Assembly (NCBI GenBank): GCA_963764195.1
Contig: CAVXRG010000002.1
Span: forward strand, 310,001-374,000
DNA: 64,000 nucleotides
Direction of reading: 5' to 3'
Source: JBDSSS01 sp963764195
GTDB lineage: Bacteria; Actinomycetota; Actinomycetes; Actinomycetales; Dermatophilaceae
Each line of letters starts with the position of its first letter. Within the stretch, counting starts at the first letter, position 1. Positions 8,599 through 16,933 of this stretch are shown here, piece by piece. The translations under genes were made by a program, and so were the position numbers. Below the pieces are notes generated by a model. That model was not told where the DNA came from and searched no databases. It was given only the letters and a program-made list of their open reading frames with translations.

Positions 8599-9870
8599 AT
8601 GCCCTCTCACCCCACCACCGCTCTGGCTCATCGACGCGGCGAGAGCGTGGTGACCGTGACCGACGGCGCCGGTGCTCCCGTCGCCGACGCGGTCGTCACC
8701 ATCGAGCAGCTCGGACACGAGTTCGGATTCGGCAACATCGGTTTCGACCTCATCGGCCTCGCCAATCGCGAGACCAGCACCCGGCGCAACGTGTTCGGTG
8801 GCGCATCGGTCGAGCACGCGCAGCGCCTGGCCGACCTCTGGCTCGATCTCTTCGACACGGCGACGCTGCCGTTCTACTGGCGTGGCTTCGAGCCGGTGGA
8901 GGGGCAGCCGGACACCGATCGCCTGCTCCGGGCGGCCCGCTGGTTCGTCGACCGCGGTGTCCGGGTCAAGGGCCACCCCCTCGTGTGGCACACCCTGGCA
9001 CCCGACTGGCTGCGGGACCGGACTCCCGACGAGGTCGAGGCGGTGGTCCGAGCGAGGGTCACTCGAGAGGTCACGGACTTCGCCGGCGTCATCGACCTCT
9101 GGGACGCCATCAACGAGGTCGTCATCCTGCCGGTCTTCGAGGCCGAGGAGAACGCGGTCACCGAGCTGGCGAAGGTCCGCGGGAGGGTCGCGATGGTCAG
9201 GCTGGCGTTCGAGACCGCCCGCGCAGCGAACCCGCGTGCTCGACTCGTGCTCAACGACTTCGACCTGTCGGTGGACTACGAGAACCTCATCGAGGAGTGC
9301 CTCGCCGCAGGTGTCGAGATCGACGCCCTCGGCCTTCAGACGCACATGCACCAGGGCTACCGCGGTGAGGCCGCCGTGACCGAGATCGTGGACCGCTTCG
9401 CCCGCTTCGGTCTCCCTCTCCAGCTGACCGAGACGACCCTGCTGTCCGGGGAGCTCATGCCCGCCGACATCGTCGACCTCAACGACTACCAGGTCCCCTC
9501 CTGGCCCTCGACCCCCGATGGCGAGGCCCGCCAGGCGGACGAGATCGTGCGCCACTACCGCTCCCTCGTCGGGCACCCTGCGGTGGAGTCGATCACCTAC
9601 TGGGGTCTGACCGACGAAGGGGCCTGGCTCGGGGCCCCCGCCGGCCTGGTCCGCCTCGACGGCACCCCCAAGCCGGCCTACCACGCCCTGCGCGACCTCG
9701 TCCGCCGTGAGTGGTGGGCCCCGCCGGCGGAGCATCGGACCGACGGTGCCGGCCGCGTCACGGTGGGGGGCTTCGCGGGCCGCTACCGCGTCACCGCAGC
9801 CGGCCGGTCTGCCGTCGTCGTCGTGCGACCGGGGCTGGTGAGCGAGGCCGTCGTCTCGCTGCGGTCCTGA
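8599..9870 (+). CDS. cytoplasmic GH10 endo-1,4-beta-xylanase
   Basis: 423 residues with no signal peptide, so intracellular. A short N-terminal beta-rich segment (residues 1-50) precedes a GH10 TIM barrel: GHPLVWH, acid/base Glu173 in WDAINE, nucleophile Glu278 in QLTETT, and a final YWGLTDEGAW strand. The last 45 residues form a small beta domain. GH10 enzymes cleave beta-1,4-xylan; a cytoplasmic member would trim imported xylo-oligosaccharides before the GH3 enzyme. Start ATG 8599 has AGGAG at 8588-8592, six bases away. A frame open further upstream lacks similarity and crosses operator O2. Confidence 0.9.
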   Translation: MPSHPTTALAHRRGESVVTVTDGAGAPVADAVVTIEQLGHEFGFGNIGFDLIGLANRETSTRRNVFGGASVEHAQRLADLWLDLFDTATLPFYWRGFEPVEGQPDTDRLLRAARWFVDRGVRVKGHPLVWHTLAPDWLRDRTPDEVEAVVRARVTREVTDFAGVIDLWDAINEVVILPVFEAEENAVTELAKVRGRVAMVRLAFETARAANPRARLVLNDFDLSVDYENLIEECLAAGVEIDALGLQTHMHQGYRGEAAVTEIVDRFARFGLPLQLTETTLLSGELMPADIVDLNDYQVPSWPSTPDGEARQADEIVRHYRSLVGHPAVESITYWGLTDEGAWLGAPAGLVRLDGTPKPAYHALRDLVRREWWAPPAEHRTDGAGRVTVGGFAGRYRVTAAGRSAVVVVRPGLVSEAVVSLRS

Positions 9871-9902
9871 CGCAGGGGCGATCTCGCGGCCCCACAACCC
9901 AT

Positions 9903-9930
9903 TGCAATCGTTGTCGATAACGTTTACGTT
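9903..9930 (+). promoter_or_regulatory. promoter and LacI-type operator O3 (secreted xylanase)
   Basis: CGATAACGTTTACG (9915-9928) follows CAATCGTTGT (9905-9914), repeating the O1 arrangement. A candidate promoter TTGCAA (9903-9908), 16-base spacer, TACGTT (9925-9930) encloses the operator, so bound repressor would block RNA polymerase. The xylanase start is about 100 bases downstream. Confidence 0.65.
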
Positions 9931-10032
9931 CCTCATATCGGGCACTCACGCCACCTCGACCGACACCGTCGGGGGGCGCGGCCGACGGCGGCCGACGACA
10001 GAGTGCAGTTCACCAGTGCAAAGGAGCATGTC

Positions 10033-11271
10033 GTGACACCACATCGGACCATGATCGTCGCCGCGGGCGTCGGTCTCACCGCGTTGCTGACCAGCCAGGT
10101 CGCAGCCTCGGCCCTGCCGCACGGCGACGCCGACGGCTCGCCCGCCAGGTCGACCGTCGCTGCGGCGACCGCGGCGATGAAGCACCACCCGGACGACAAG
10201 CGCCACGACGACAAGCACCACGACGGCAAGGCCGCCGACGACTCCCTTCGCGCCCTCGCCGGCAAGGTGGGCCTGCGGATGGGGGTGGCGGTCAACACCG
10301 ACCTGCTCGGTACCGACAAGGCCTACACGGGCATCGTCAACGATCAATTCAGCTCCGTCACCCCGGAGAACGTCATGAAGTGGGAGGTCGTCGAGCCCAC
10401 CCGGGGCACCTACGACTGGGCCGCCGCCGACCGGCTCGTGGCCAGCGCCCGAGCCCATGGGCAGGCCGTCCGCGGGCACACCCTCGTCTGGCACAGCCAG
10501 CTCCCGTCCTGGATCTCGACCGACGGCGGGATGACCAGCCCGCTGAGCAGTTCCGAGCTTCGCGCCGTCCTCAAGAAGCACGTGCAGGACGAGGTGCGTC
10601 ACTTCAAGGGACGGATCTGGGCCTGGGACGTCGTCAACGAGGCCTTCAACGACGACGGCACCCCGCGCCAGGACGTCTGGTACAAGGCGTTCGGCAACAG
10701 CACCGACTACATCGCGCAGGCATTCCGATGGGCCCACGAGGTCGACCCCAAGGCCGATCTTTTCTACAACGACTACAACATCGAGTTCACCGGCCCGAAG
10801 AGCAACGCCGTCTACGCCATGGTGAAGAAGCTCAAGGCTGACCGGGTGCCCATCGCCGGCGTCGGCTTCCAGGGCCACCTGTCGACGCAGTACGGGTTCC
10901 CGGACCTGCGGCCCAACCTCGAGCGCTTCTCGGCGCTGGGGGTCGACGTGGCCATGACCGAGCTCGACGTGCGCACCTCGGTGGCGGAGTCGACGACGAG
11001 CCCCGGCACCTACACGAGCACGCCCACGACACCGTTGGCGGCCTACACCCAGCAGGCCTACTGGTCCCAGTCGCTCCAGGCCTGTCTCCTCGTCAAGCAC
11101 TGCGTCTCCTACACGGTCTGGGGCGTCGCGGACTCCAACTCCTGGATCCCCGGGGTTTTCCGCGGTGAGGGCGCAGCCCTGCTCTGGGACGACAACTACC
11201 AGCCGAAGGCGCAGTTCTCCGTCCTGCAGCAGGACCTCGAGCTCGCCGCCGGTGCGCCGCGCGGCCGGTAG
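10033..11271 (+). CDS. secreted GH10 endo-1,4-beta-xylanase
   Basis: 412 residues from GTG 10033, which has AAGGAG at 10021-10026. A signal peptide (hydrophobic 7-24, Ala-rich cleavage site near residue 27) is followed by an unusual His/Asp/Lys-rich linker (about 50-67, KHHPDDKRHDDKHHDGK). The GH10 barrel follows: GHTLVWHSQ, acid/base Glu203 in WDVVNEAF, nucleophile Glu310 in AMTELDV. It is a canonical extracellular endo-xylanase that depolymerises xylan into oligosaccharides for the adjacent importer. No carbohydrate-binding module is visible. A GC-rich hairpin follows the stop. Confidence 0.95.
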   Translation: MTPHRTMIVAAGVGLTALLTSQVAASALPHGDADGSPARSTVAAATAAMKHHPDDKRHDDKHHDGKAADDSLRALAGKVGLRMGVAVNTDLLGTDKAYTGIVNDQFSSVTPENVMKWEVVEPTRGTYDWAAADRLVASARAHGQAVRGHTLVWHSQLPSWISTDGGMTSPLSSSELRAVLKKHVQDEVRHFKGRIWAWDVVNEAFNDDGTPRQDVWYKAFGNSTDYIAQAFRWAHEVDPKADLFYNDYNIEFTGPKSNAVYAMVKKLKADRVPIAGVGFQGHLSTQYGFPDLRPNLERFSALGVDVAMTELDVRTSVAESTTSPGTYTSTPTTPLAAYTQQAYWSQSLQACLLVKHCVSYTVWGVADSNSWIPGVFRGEGAALLWDDNYQPKAQFSVLQQDLELAAGAPRGR

Positions 11272-11296
11272 GTCCGAAGCCGCACCGCGCACCGTT

Positions 11297-11328
11297 GCCG
11301 CCGGGTCCGCACATCAGGACCCGGCGGC
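11297..11328 (+). terminator. GC-rich terminator hairpin after secreted xylanase
   Basis: Perfect 12-bp stem GCCGCCGGGTCC (11297-11308) and its complement (11317-11328) with an 8-base loop. There is no U-tract, as is common in high-GC actinobacteria. It lies between convergent genes and may serve both. Confidence 0.6.
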
Positions 11329-11370
11329 ACCGTGTGTCCGGGGGAAAGTGGGCACTCGACGGGGGAGCCG

Positions 11371-13293
11371 TCAGCGGATGTCGTAGGCCTTGAGGAAGGC
11401 GAGGATGAAGGGCGCGGCGTCGGTCGTTCCGCTGTCGCCGAGCTCGTTGTAGGCCGCGATGGCGATGTCGCCGCGACCGGCGACCATCCAGGCGTGGGTG
11501 TCGGGCGGGCTCTTCGTCCCGAACTCGGCCGTGCCCGTCTTGGCGAACTCCACCCCCGCCGGCGCGAGCACCTTGCCCGACCCCTCCTTCACGACGGCCC
11601 GCATCTCGGTGCGGACCACCTCCGCCTCGGTCGGGTCGAGGGGGGTGGCCGGGGCGGGCAGGGCGGGGGCCGACGTGAGCAGGCGTGGGCGGACCGTCTG
11701 ACCCTTCATCACCGAGGCGACGACGAGCGCCATCGTCAGCGGGGAGGCCTCGACGCGTCCTTGGCCGATGAACGAGGCCGCGTGCTCGACGACGTCGTCC
11801 GTGCCGGGGACCGACCCGAGGAACCCGGTGAAGGGTAGGTCGAGCGACTCGCCCATCCCGAGGGACTGGGCCGCAGCGACGAGGTCGTCCTGCGACACCT
11901 TCGTGTACTGGCTGATGAAGGCGGTGTTGCACGAGTAGGCGAGCGCCGTGGCCAGCGGGATGTCGCCGAGCTTGGCGGTGGGATAGCCCGTGTAGTTGCT
12001 GAACCTTCGCCCGTCGACCGTGAGCCGGTCGGTGCACGGCAGCGTCGTCGCCGCGGTGAAGCCCTTCCGGACCAGCGCGAGCGAGCTGACGAGCTTGAAC
12101 GTCGACCCGGGCGGGGCCTTGCCGGCGAGCGCGAGCGTCGACCCGTTCGCCCCCGGTCCGACCGCAGCTGCGAGCACCGCACCGGTCGAGACCCGCACGG
12201 CGACCAGGGCGGTCGGCTGCGACTTCTGCCCGGCCAGGGCCGCCTCCGCCGCGGTCTGCGCCTTCTGGTCGAGGGTGACGACGAGCGGATCGGCCTCCTG
12301 CGAGACCTCGGCGTAGATCTCCCGCTTCTCGACCGACGACCCGTCCGCGCCCTTCGTCACCGCCTGCACGGCCACGCCGGGGGTGCCGCGCAGCTGTTCG
12401 TCGTAGCGGGCCTCGAGCCCGCTCTGGCCGATGGTGTCGCCGGCCTCGAGCGTCCCGCCCGACTTCGCGACCTGCTCCGCGTTGACCTCGCCGACCCGAC
12501 CGAGAACCGGCGCCGCCCAGGTCCGCGTCGGGCCGAGCACCTGCAGCCGCGGCACGACGAGCGAGCCGGTGACGGCGTCGATCTTCGCCCGGGAACCGGT
12601 CAGCGCCGGGTCGTCGGCGCGCAGCGTGATCGCCGCGACGAAGGCCTTGGCGCCCGCGGCGGACACCTTCGCGGCATACGCGGCGCCGTCGATGCCGAGC
12701 ACCTTCGCGAGGGCCGTGGCGGCCGAGGTCGCGGCGTCGCCGGAGACCTTCGTCTTGTCGATGCCGACGACCCCGACCTCCCGCTCGGTCATCAGCGGCG
12801 CGCCGGCCTGGTCGACGATGTCGGCCCGCTTGGGCCACGAGCGGGCCAGGGTCAGCGACTCGTCCGCCGTGAGCTCGGGGGCGACGAGCTTGGGCGACCA
12901 CGCCACCTGCCACGCGCCGTCGACGAGGGTGAGCCCCACCGTCGTCTGGTAGGTCCAGTCCGTCGGGTCGGGGCTGACGTCCCACCGTGTGTAGAGCGTC
13001 GCCGTCGCGTGGTCGGACCCCTCGTTGGCGGTCAGGTCGGTGAGTGAGACCTCCGGCCGCAGGTCACCCATCCCCGCGTATGCCGTCGTGACGAACGCCG
13101 TCGCCTCGGCCGGGGTGCTGCCCTTGAGCGCGACCCCGGACAGGTCCGCCTTCGCGAGCCCGGCCGCGAGGGCGCGGGCCGCCCCGTCCGGGTCGGGGGG
13201 CGAGGAGAAGAGGGAGCACCCGGCTCCGACGGCCCCCAGGAGCAGGGCCCCGACGGTGAGCGAGGTCGTGGCACGCAGGCCTGCTCGGGTCAT
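11371..13293 (-). CDS. penicillin-binding transpeptidase, lipoprotein with MecA_N-like domain
   Basis: 640 residues. A signal sequence with lipobox (VGAGC, Cys26) is followed by an NTF2-like MecA_N domain (about 30-140), a dimerisation domain (about 145-300), and a transpeptidase domain with all three motifs: Ser397 in STFK, SCN at 454-456 and KTG at 585-587. It cross-links peptidoglycan outside the membrane and is a beta-lactam target. This architecture is normally found in PBPA/PBP2-like class B enzymes. Start ATG 13293 overlaps the stop of the upstream GNAT gene (ATGA), so the two are coupled. Confidence 0.9.
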   Translation of the reverse strand: MTRAGLRATTSLTVGALLLGAVGAGCSLFSSPPDPDGAARALAAGLAKADLSGVALKGSTPAEATAFVTTAYAGMGDLRPEVSLTDLTANEGSDHATATLYTRWDVSPDPTDWTYQTTVGLTLVDGAWQVAWSPKLVAPELTADESLTLARSWPKRADIVDQAGAPLMTEREVGVVGIDKTKVSGDAATSAATALAKVLGIDGAAYAAKVSAAGAKAFVAAITLRADDPALTGSRAKIDAVTGSLVVPRLQVLGPTRTWAAPVLGRVGEVNAEQVAKSGGTLEAGDTIGQSGLEARYDEQLRGTPGVAVQAVTKGADGSSVEKREIYAEVSQEADPLVVTLDQKAQTAAEAALAGQKSQPTALVAVRVSTGAVLAAAVGPGANGSTLALAGKAPPGSTFKLVSSLALVRKGFTAATTLPCTDRLTVDGRRFSNYTGYPTAKLGDIPLATALAYSCNTAFISQYTKVSQDDLVAAAQSLGMGESLDLPFTGFLGSVPGTDDVVEHAASFIGQGRVEASPLTMALVVASVMKGQTVRPRLLTSAPALPAPATPLDPTEAEVVRTEMRAVVKEGSGKVLAPAGVEFAKTGTAEFGTKSPPDTHAWMVAGRGDIAIAAYNELGDSGTTDAAPFILAFLKAYDIR

Positions 13294-13955
13294 GGGCCCC
13301 ACGCTACGTGGGGAAGCCGGGCGGGCCTCCACAGCTGGATCGACGCGACCGGCTCGAAGCCGGCCGCCAGCGAGGCCCGCACGGCCCGCGCGTTGCCGGG
13401 AGCGACGGCGGCCGCGACGACCTGGCCGCGCGGCAGCAGGGTGAGGGCGTCGCGCACGACGTCGGTGCCGGAGTGGTGGTGCTCCGGATCGGTCTCGATA
13501 CCGAGCTCGGGCAGGCCGGCGATGCCCTTGGCCACGGTCACGAGCGTGCGGTCACCGGGCGCGGCATACCCGTAGGTCGCGACGTCGCTGCGCACGAGGG
13601 TGGCGTGCTCGGCACGGGGGTGGTTGCGCAGGTCGCTGCGCGGCACGAGCGCCTCGTCCCCGCCGAGCCCCTCGGCCACGAGGACCATGTCGAGCGCGTC
13701 GATCCACCCGGTGCCGGCGAGGGCGGAGACGAGACGCGGGTTGCTCGCGCCGCCGAAGCCGTCGGCGCCGAGCGAGCCGATCTGCTCGTCGGACACGTCG
13801 TCGCCGACCGCGATGAAGGCGTGCCCGGTGAAGGCGATGACGCCCTCGACGCCTTCTCGCCAGGGCGCGACGCGGTCCCACCGGCCGTCGATGGCGGGGA
13901 ACTCGCCGGTGGCGGCGAGCCCGAGGACGTCTGCAAGGTCGATCACGGGACCCAT
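13290..13955 (-). CDS. GNAT-family N-acetyltransferase-like protein
   Basis: 221 residues. The C-terminal 100 residues show a GNAT core: a strand before VTVAKGIAGLPELGIETD, an acceptor loop, and NARAVRASLAAGFEPVASIQLW, the typical helix and final strand that position acetyl-CoA. The N-terminal half is divergent. Substrate unknown. Start set at ATG 13955 (MGPVIDLADVLG); an earlier GTG is in frame but adds only nine low-complexity residues. Its stop overlaps the penicillin-binding-protein start by four bases. Confidence 0.75.
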   Translation of the reverse strand: MGPVIDLADVLGLAATGEFPAIDGRWDRVAPWREGVEGVIAFTGHAFIAVGDDVSDEQIGSLGADGFGGASNPRLVSALAGTGWIDALDMVLVAEGLGGDEALVPRSDLRNHPRAEHATLVRSDVATYGYAAPGDRTLVTVAKGIAGLPELGIETDPEHHHSGTDVVRDALTLLPRGQVVAAAVAPGNARAVRASLAAGFEPVASIQLWRPARLPHVAWGP

Positions 13956-14079
13956 CCAACCGGGCGGGCCGTGGCCGTGCACACCCGGGCGTCCGTCATT
14001 CGGTCAGCGACCCGTCGCAGCGGCCGCGCCGGCCGGGTCCGACGGCCCGCGCGAGCCGCCCGAGCGCACCCGGGTGAAG

Positions 14080-14085
14080 TAGGTT
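14080..14085 (+). promoter_or_regulatory. -10 element for a leaderless App1-type gene
   Basis: TAGGTT with seven bases to ATG 14093 and no Shine-Dalgarno sequence between. Transcription would start at or next to the A of the start codon. The -35 region is not recognisable. Confidence 0.45.
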
Positions 14086-14092
14086 TGGCCCC

Positions 14093-15205
14093 ATGTCCCG
14101 ACCGCACGCGGCCGCCATCGTGGAGGACACCGTCCACGACCAGATCGAGCGAGTGCTGCGCGGACGCGGGTGGGGCAATCGGGTGATCACCCACATCGGC
14201 TACGGGTCACCGACCTTCGTGCGCGTCTTCGCCCGGATCGTCCTCGGCCGCAAGGGCCGGGAGAGCACCGAGGGCCCCGAGAGCCGGCAGGACGCGACCG
14301 GCGCGCTGACCCCGGCGCGCTACGACCGCGGCTGGCGAGCCTTCCTCACCTCGCCCGCCACCGGTGTCCCCGTGACGATCACGGCCGGCGACCGCGAGAT
14401 CTACGGCCGGTCCGACCGGGCCGGGCACGTCGACATCGTCGCGCACGACCACGGCCTCGAGCCGGGCTGGCAGCAGGTCATCGTCCAGGCCCAGGGCACC
14501 GCACCCGTGCCGGCCGACGTCTTCATCATCGGCGAGGACGTCCGCTACGGACTCGTCAGCGACATCGACGACACCGTGATCGCGACGATGCTCCCGCGCC
14601 CGATGATCGCCGCCTTCAACACCTTCGTCCGCCGCGGCAAGGCCCGCCGCGCGGTGCCCGGCATGGCCCCGATGTACCGCCGCCTCCTCGCGGCCCACCC
14701 CGGCGCCCCCATCGTCTACGTCTCGACGGGGGCGTGGAACACGACCCCGACCCTGACCCGTTTCCTCCTCGAGGGCGGCTACCCCCTCGGCCCGCTCCTG
14801 ATGACCGACTGGGGCCCGACGAACACCGGTTGGTTCCGCAGCGGCCAGGCCCACAAGCGGACCTGCCTCGACCGGCTGGCCCGCGACTTCCCCGAGATCA
14901 AGTGGCTCCTCGTCGGCGACGACGGGCAGCACGACCCGCAGCTCTACGCCGACTTCGCCGAGGCGCGCCCCGACCGCGTCGACGGCGTCTGCATCCGCCA
15001 GCTGAGCCCGACCGAGCAGGTCCTGTCGCACCCGATGGGCCGCATCGACGCCGCGCCCAACCGCGGGTGGGCCACCCGGTCGGTCCCCACCTTCTCGGCC
15101 CCGGACGGTCACGTCATGCTTCGCCTGCTCGACCAGGCCGGGCGCGTGGGCGACCCCGTCGCAGCGGACGAGCAGCCCTCCCGTCCGGGGCGCCCCACCT
15201 CCTGA
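14093..15205 (+). CDS. App1-family phosphatidate phosphatase-like protein (DUF2183)
   Basis: 370 residues. An N-terminal membrane-associating/beta region is followed by the HAD-like App1 domain: DIDDT (catalytic Asp nucleophile and acid), then VYVSTGAWNT, MTDWGPT, HKRTCLDRL and LVGDDGQHDPQLYADF, which matches the four HAD motifs in order. Yeast App1 removes phosphate from phosphatidate; bacterial members are uncharacterised, so the substrate is inferred. No transmembrane segment is evident. The C-terminal 40 residues are polar and low-complexity. It appears monocistronic, with a -10 element seven bases before the ATG. Confidence 0.85.
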   Translation: MSRPHAAAIVEDTVHDQIERVLRGRGWGNRVITHIGYGSPTFVRVFARIVLGRKGRESTEGPESRQDATGALTPARYDRGWRAFLTSPATGVPVTITAGDREIYGRSDRAGHVDIVAHDHGLEPGWQQVIVQAQGTAPVPADVFIIGEDVRYGLVSDIDDTVIATMLPRPMIAAFNTFVRRGKARRAVPGMAPMYRRLLAAHPGAPIVYVSTGAWNTTPTLTRFLLEGGYPLGPLLMTDWGPTNTGWFRSGQAHKRTCLDRLARDFPEIKWLLVGDDGQHDPQLYADFAEARPDRVDGVCIRQLSPTEQVLSHPMGRIDAAPNRGWATRSVPTFSAPDGHVMLRLLDQAGRVGDPVAADEQPSRPGRPTS

Positions 15206-15296
15206 CGCCCGCCGCGCCCAACGCCGCCACCGACTCCACCCGAACCGGATCGACCGGGACGGCCCGCGGAGCGCGGAGACTTGGCAGACTGTCGCC

Positions 15297-16157
15297 ATGC
15301 CTGAGCTGCCGGAGGTGCAGGCGCTCGTCGACTTCCTCGCCGAGCGCACGGACGGTCTCGCCATCGAGCGGCTCGAGCTCGCGTCCTTCAGCGTGCTCAA
15401 GACCTTCGACCCGCCGCCCGCCGCCCTCGAGGGGTCGCCGATCGACGCCGTGAACCGACACGGCAAGTTCGTCGACGTCGACGCCGACGGGACGCACTTC
15501 GTCTTCCACCTCGCTCGTGCGGGGTGGCTGCGCTGGTCCGACCAGCTGCCCGCGACCGTGGTCCGGCCGGGGAAGTCCCCGATCGCGTTGCGGCTGAGGC
15601 TCTCCGACGGCTCGGGCTTCGACCTCACCGAGGCCGGCACGAAGAAGTCGCTCGCCGCCTACATCGTTCGGGACCCGGCGGACGTCCCCGGCGTCGCGCG
15701 GCTCGGGCCCGACCCGCTGGCCGAGGAGTTCACGCGCGAGGCGTTCGGTGCGATCCTCGACGGCCGCCGCACCCAGATCAAGGGCCTGCTCCGCGACCAG
15801 GAGGTCATCGCGGGCGTCGGCAACGCCTACTCCGACGAGATCCTCCATGTCGCGAAGCTGTCGCCCTTCGCCATCGCCGGCTCACTTACCCCCGAGGTCG
15901 TCGATCGCCTGTATGCCGCTCTGCGCGACACGCTCGTGGGTGCCGTCACGACGGCGTCGGGCAAACCCGCCAAGGAGCTCAAGGACGCCAAGCGGGCGGG
16001 GATGCGGGTGCACGCCCGGACCGGGCAGGAGTGCCCGGTGTGCGGCGACGTGGTGCGCGAGGTGTCGTTCGCAGACACCTCCCTCCAGTACTGCGCGACC
16101 TGTCAGACCGGGGGCAAGCCGCTCGCGGACCGCCGCATGTCGCGCCTGCTCAAGTAG
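15297..16157 (+). CDS. Fpg/Nei-family DNA glycosylase
   Basis: 286 residues. MPELPEVQ gives the N-terminal catalytic Pro2 and Glu3 used in base-excision repair with beta/delta-elimination. A helix-two-turn-helix lies around GVGNAYSDEIL, and a C-terminal zinc finger has four cysteines (CPVC ... CATC). Enzymes of this group remove oxidised purines or pyrimidines; which is preferred cannot be told here. The stop TAG shares a base with the GTG of the next gene, so the two are coupled. Confidence 0.93.
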   Translation: MPELPEVQALVDFLAERTDGLAIERLELASFSVLKTFDPPPAALEGSPIDAVNRHGKFVDVDADGTHFVFHLARAGWLRWSDQLPATVVRPGKSPIALRLRLSDGSGFDLTEAGTKKSLAAYIVRDPADVPGVARLGPDPLAEEFTREAFGAILDGRRTQIKGLLRDQEVIAGVGNAYSDEILHVAKLSPFAIAGSLTPEVVDRLYAALRDTLVGAVTTASGKPAKELKDAKRAGMRVHARTGQECPVCGDVVREVSFADTSLQYCATCQTGGKPLADRRMSRLLK

Positions 16158-16825
16158 TGACCGGCCACGTCGACCGCGGCCGGGTCCCCCTCCGGCGCAC
16201 CCCGGAGGATGAGGCGGAGGAGGCGGCCTTCCTCGCCCTCTACGGGTCGTGGTCGGCGCTGACCCCGACCGAGTTCGCCTCCGAGATGGCGGGTTTCGAC
16301 CAGCCGTGGTGGGTCGTCGGCGGGTGGGCGATCGAGGCTGCGACGGGCTTCCGCCGCGAGCACGAGGACACCGACGTGTCCCTGCTGGCCCGCGACGTGC
16401 CGGCCTTCGTCGAGTTCATGGCTGGGCGGTGGCACGTCTGGAACAACGACAGCGGCGTGCTCCACCCGCTCGGGGACAGGTGGCCCACGGTCGACGAGCC
16501 GGCCAGCCAGCTCTGGCTCCGTGCGAGCGCGACCTCCCCGTGGATCGTCGACATGCCACTGACCCCCGACGACGGCGGGCGGTGGACGCACAAGTACCTC
16601 CCCGGCCGGGCCGCCGCAGTCGAGGACGTCACGTGGACCGCCGACGACGGCATCCGCTACCTCCGGCCCGAGATCGTGCTGTCGTACAAGGCCCGGCTGC
16701 GTCGCCCGAAGGACGAGCCGGACTTCGAGGCAACCCTGCCGGTCCTCGGGGCTCCGCAGCGCGCGTGGCTGCGCGACGCGCTGACCACCCTCGTGCCGGA
16801 CCACCCGTGGATCGCCCGCCTCTAG
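16157..16825 (+). CDS. aminoglycoside-adenylyltransferase-like nucleotidyltransferase
   Basis: 222 residues from GTG 16157, which overlaps the glycosylase stop by one base. The nucleotidyltransferase core is WWVVGGWAIEAATG followed by HEDTDVSLL, the GG(W)-x-D-x-D pattern that binds Mg-NTP, and a later Asp/Glu near WIVDMPL. It resembles the Aminoglyc_resit (PF10706) group, members of which are often of unknown substrate. Resistance should not be assumed. Coupling to a DNA-repair gene is unexplained. Confidence 0.75.
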   Translation: MTGHVDRGRVPLRRTPEDEAEEAAFLALYGSWSALTPTEFASEMAGFDQPWWVVGGWAIEAATGFRREHEDTDVSLLARDVPAFVEFMAGRWHVWNNDSGVLHPLGDRWPTVDEPASQLWLRASATSPWIVDMPLTPDDGGRWTHKYLPGRAAAVEDVTWTADDGIRYLRPEIVLSYKARLRRPKDEPDFEATLPVLGAPQRAWLRDALTTLVPDHPWIARL

Positions 16826-16933
16826 CCGACGCCGCCGTCCCCGGGCCGTCCGAGGGACCGTGGCCGGCCGCCCCCCGACAACGGGCCGCCGTCGGGATGC
16901 AACGTTGTCGGTGTCGTGTTTGTCTGTAACCAC

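Noticed and set aside
16157..16825. Aminoglycoside-resistance gene
   Set aside because: Only the general nucleotidyltransferase fold is supported; nothing ties it to a drug.
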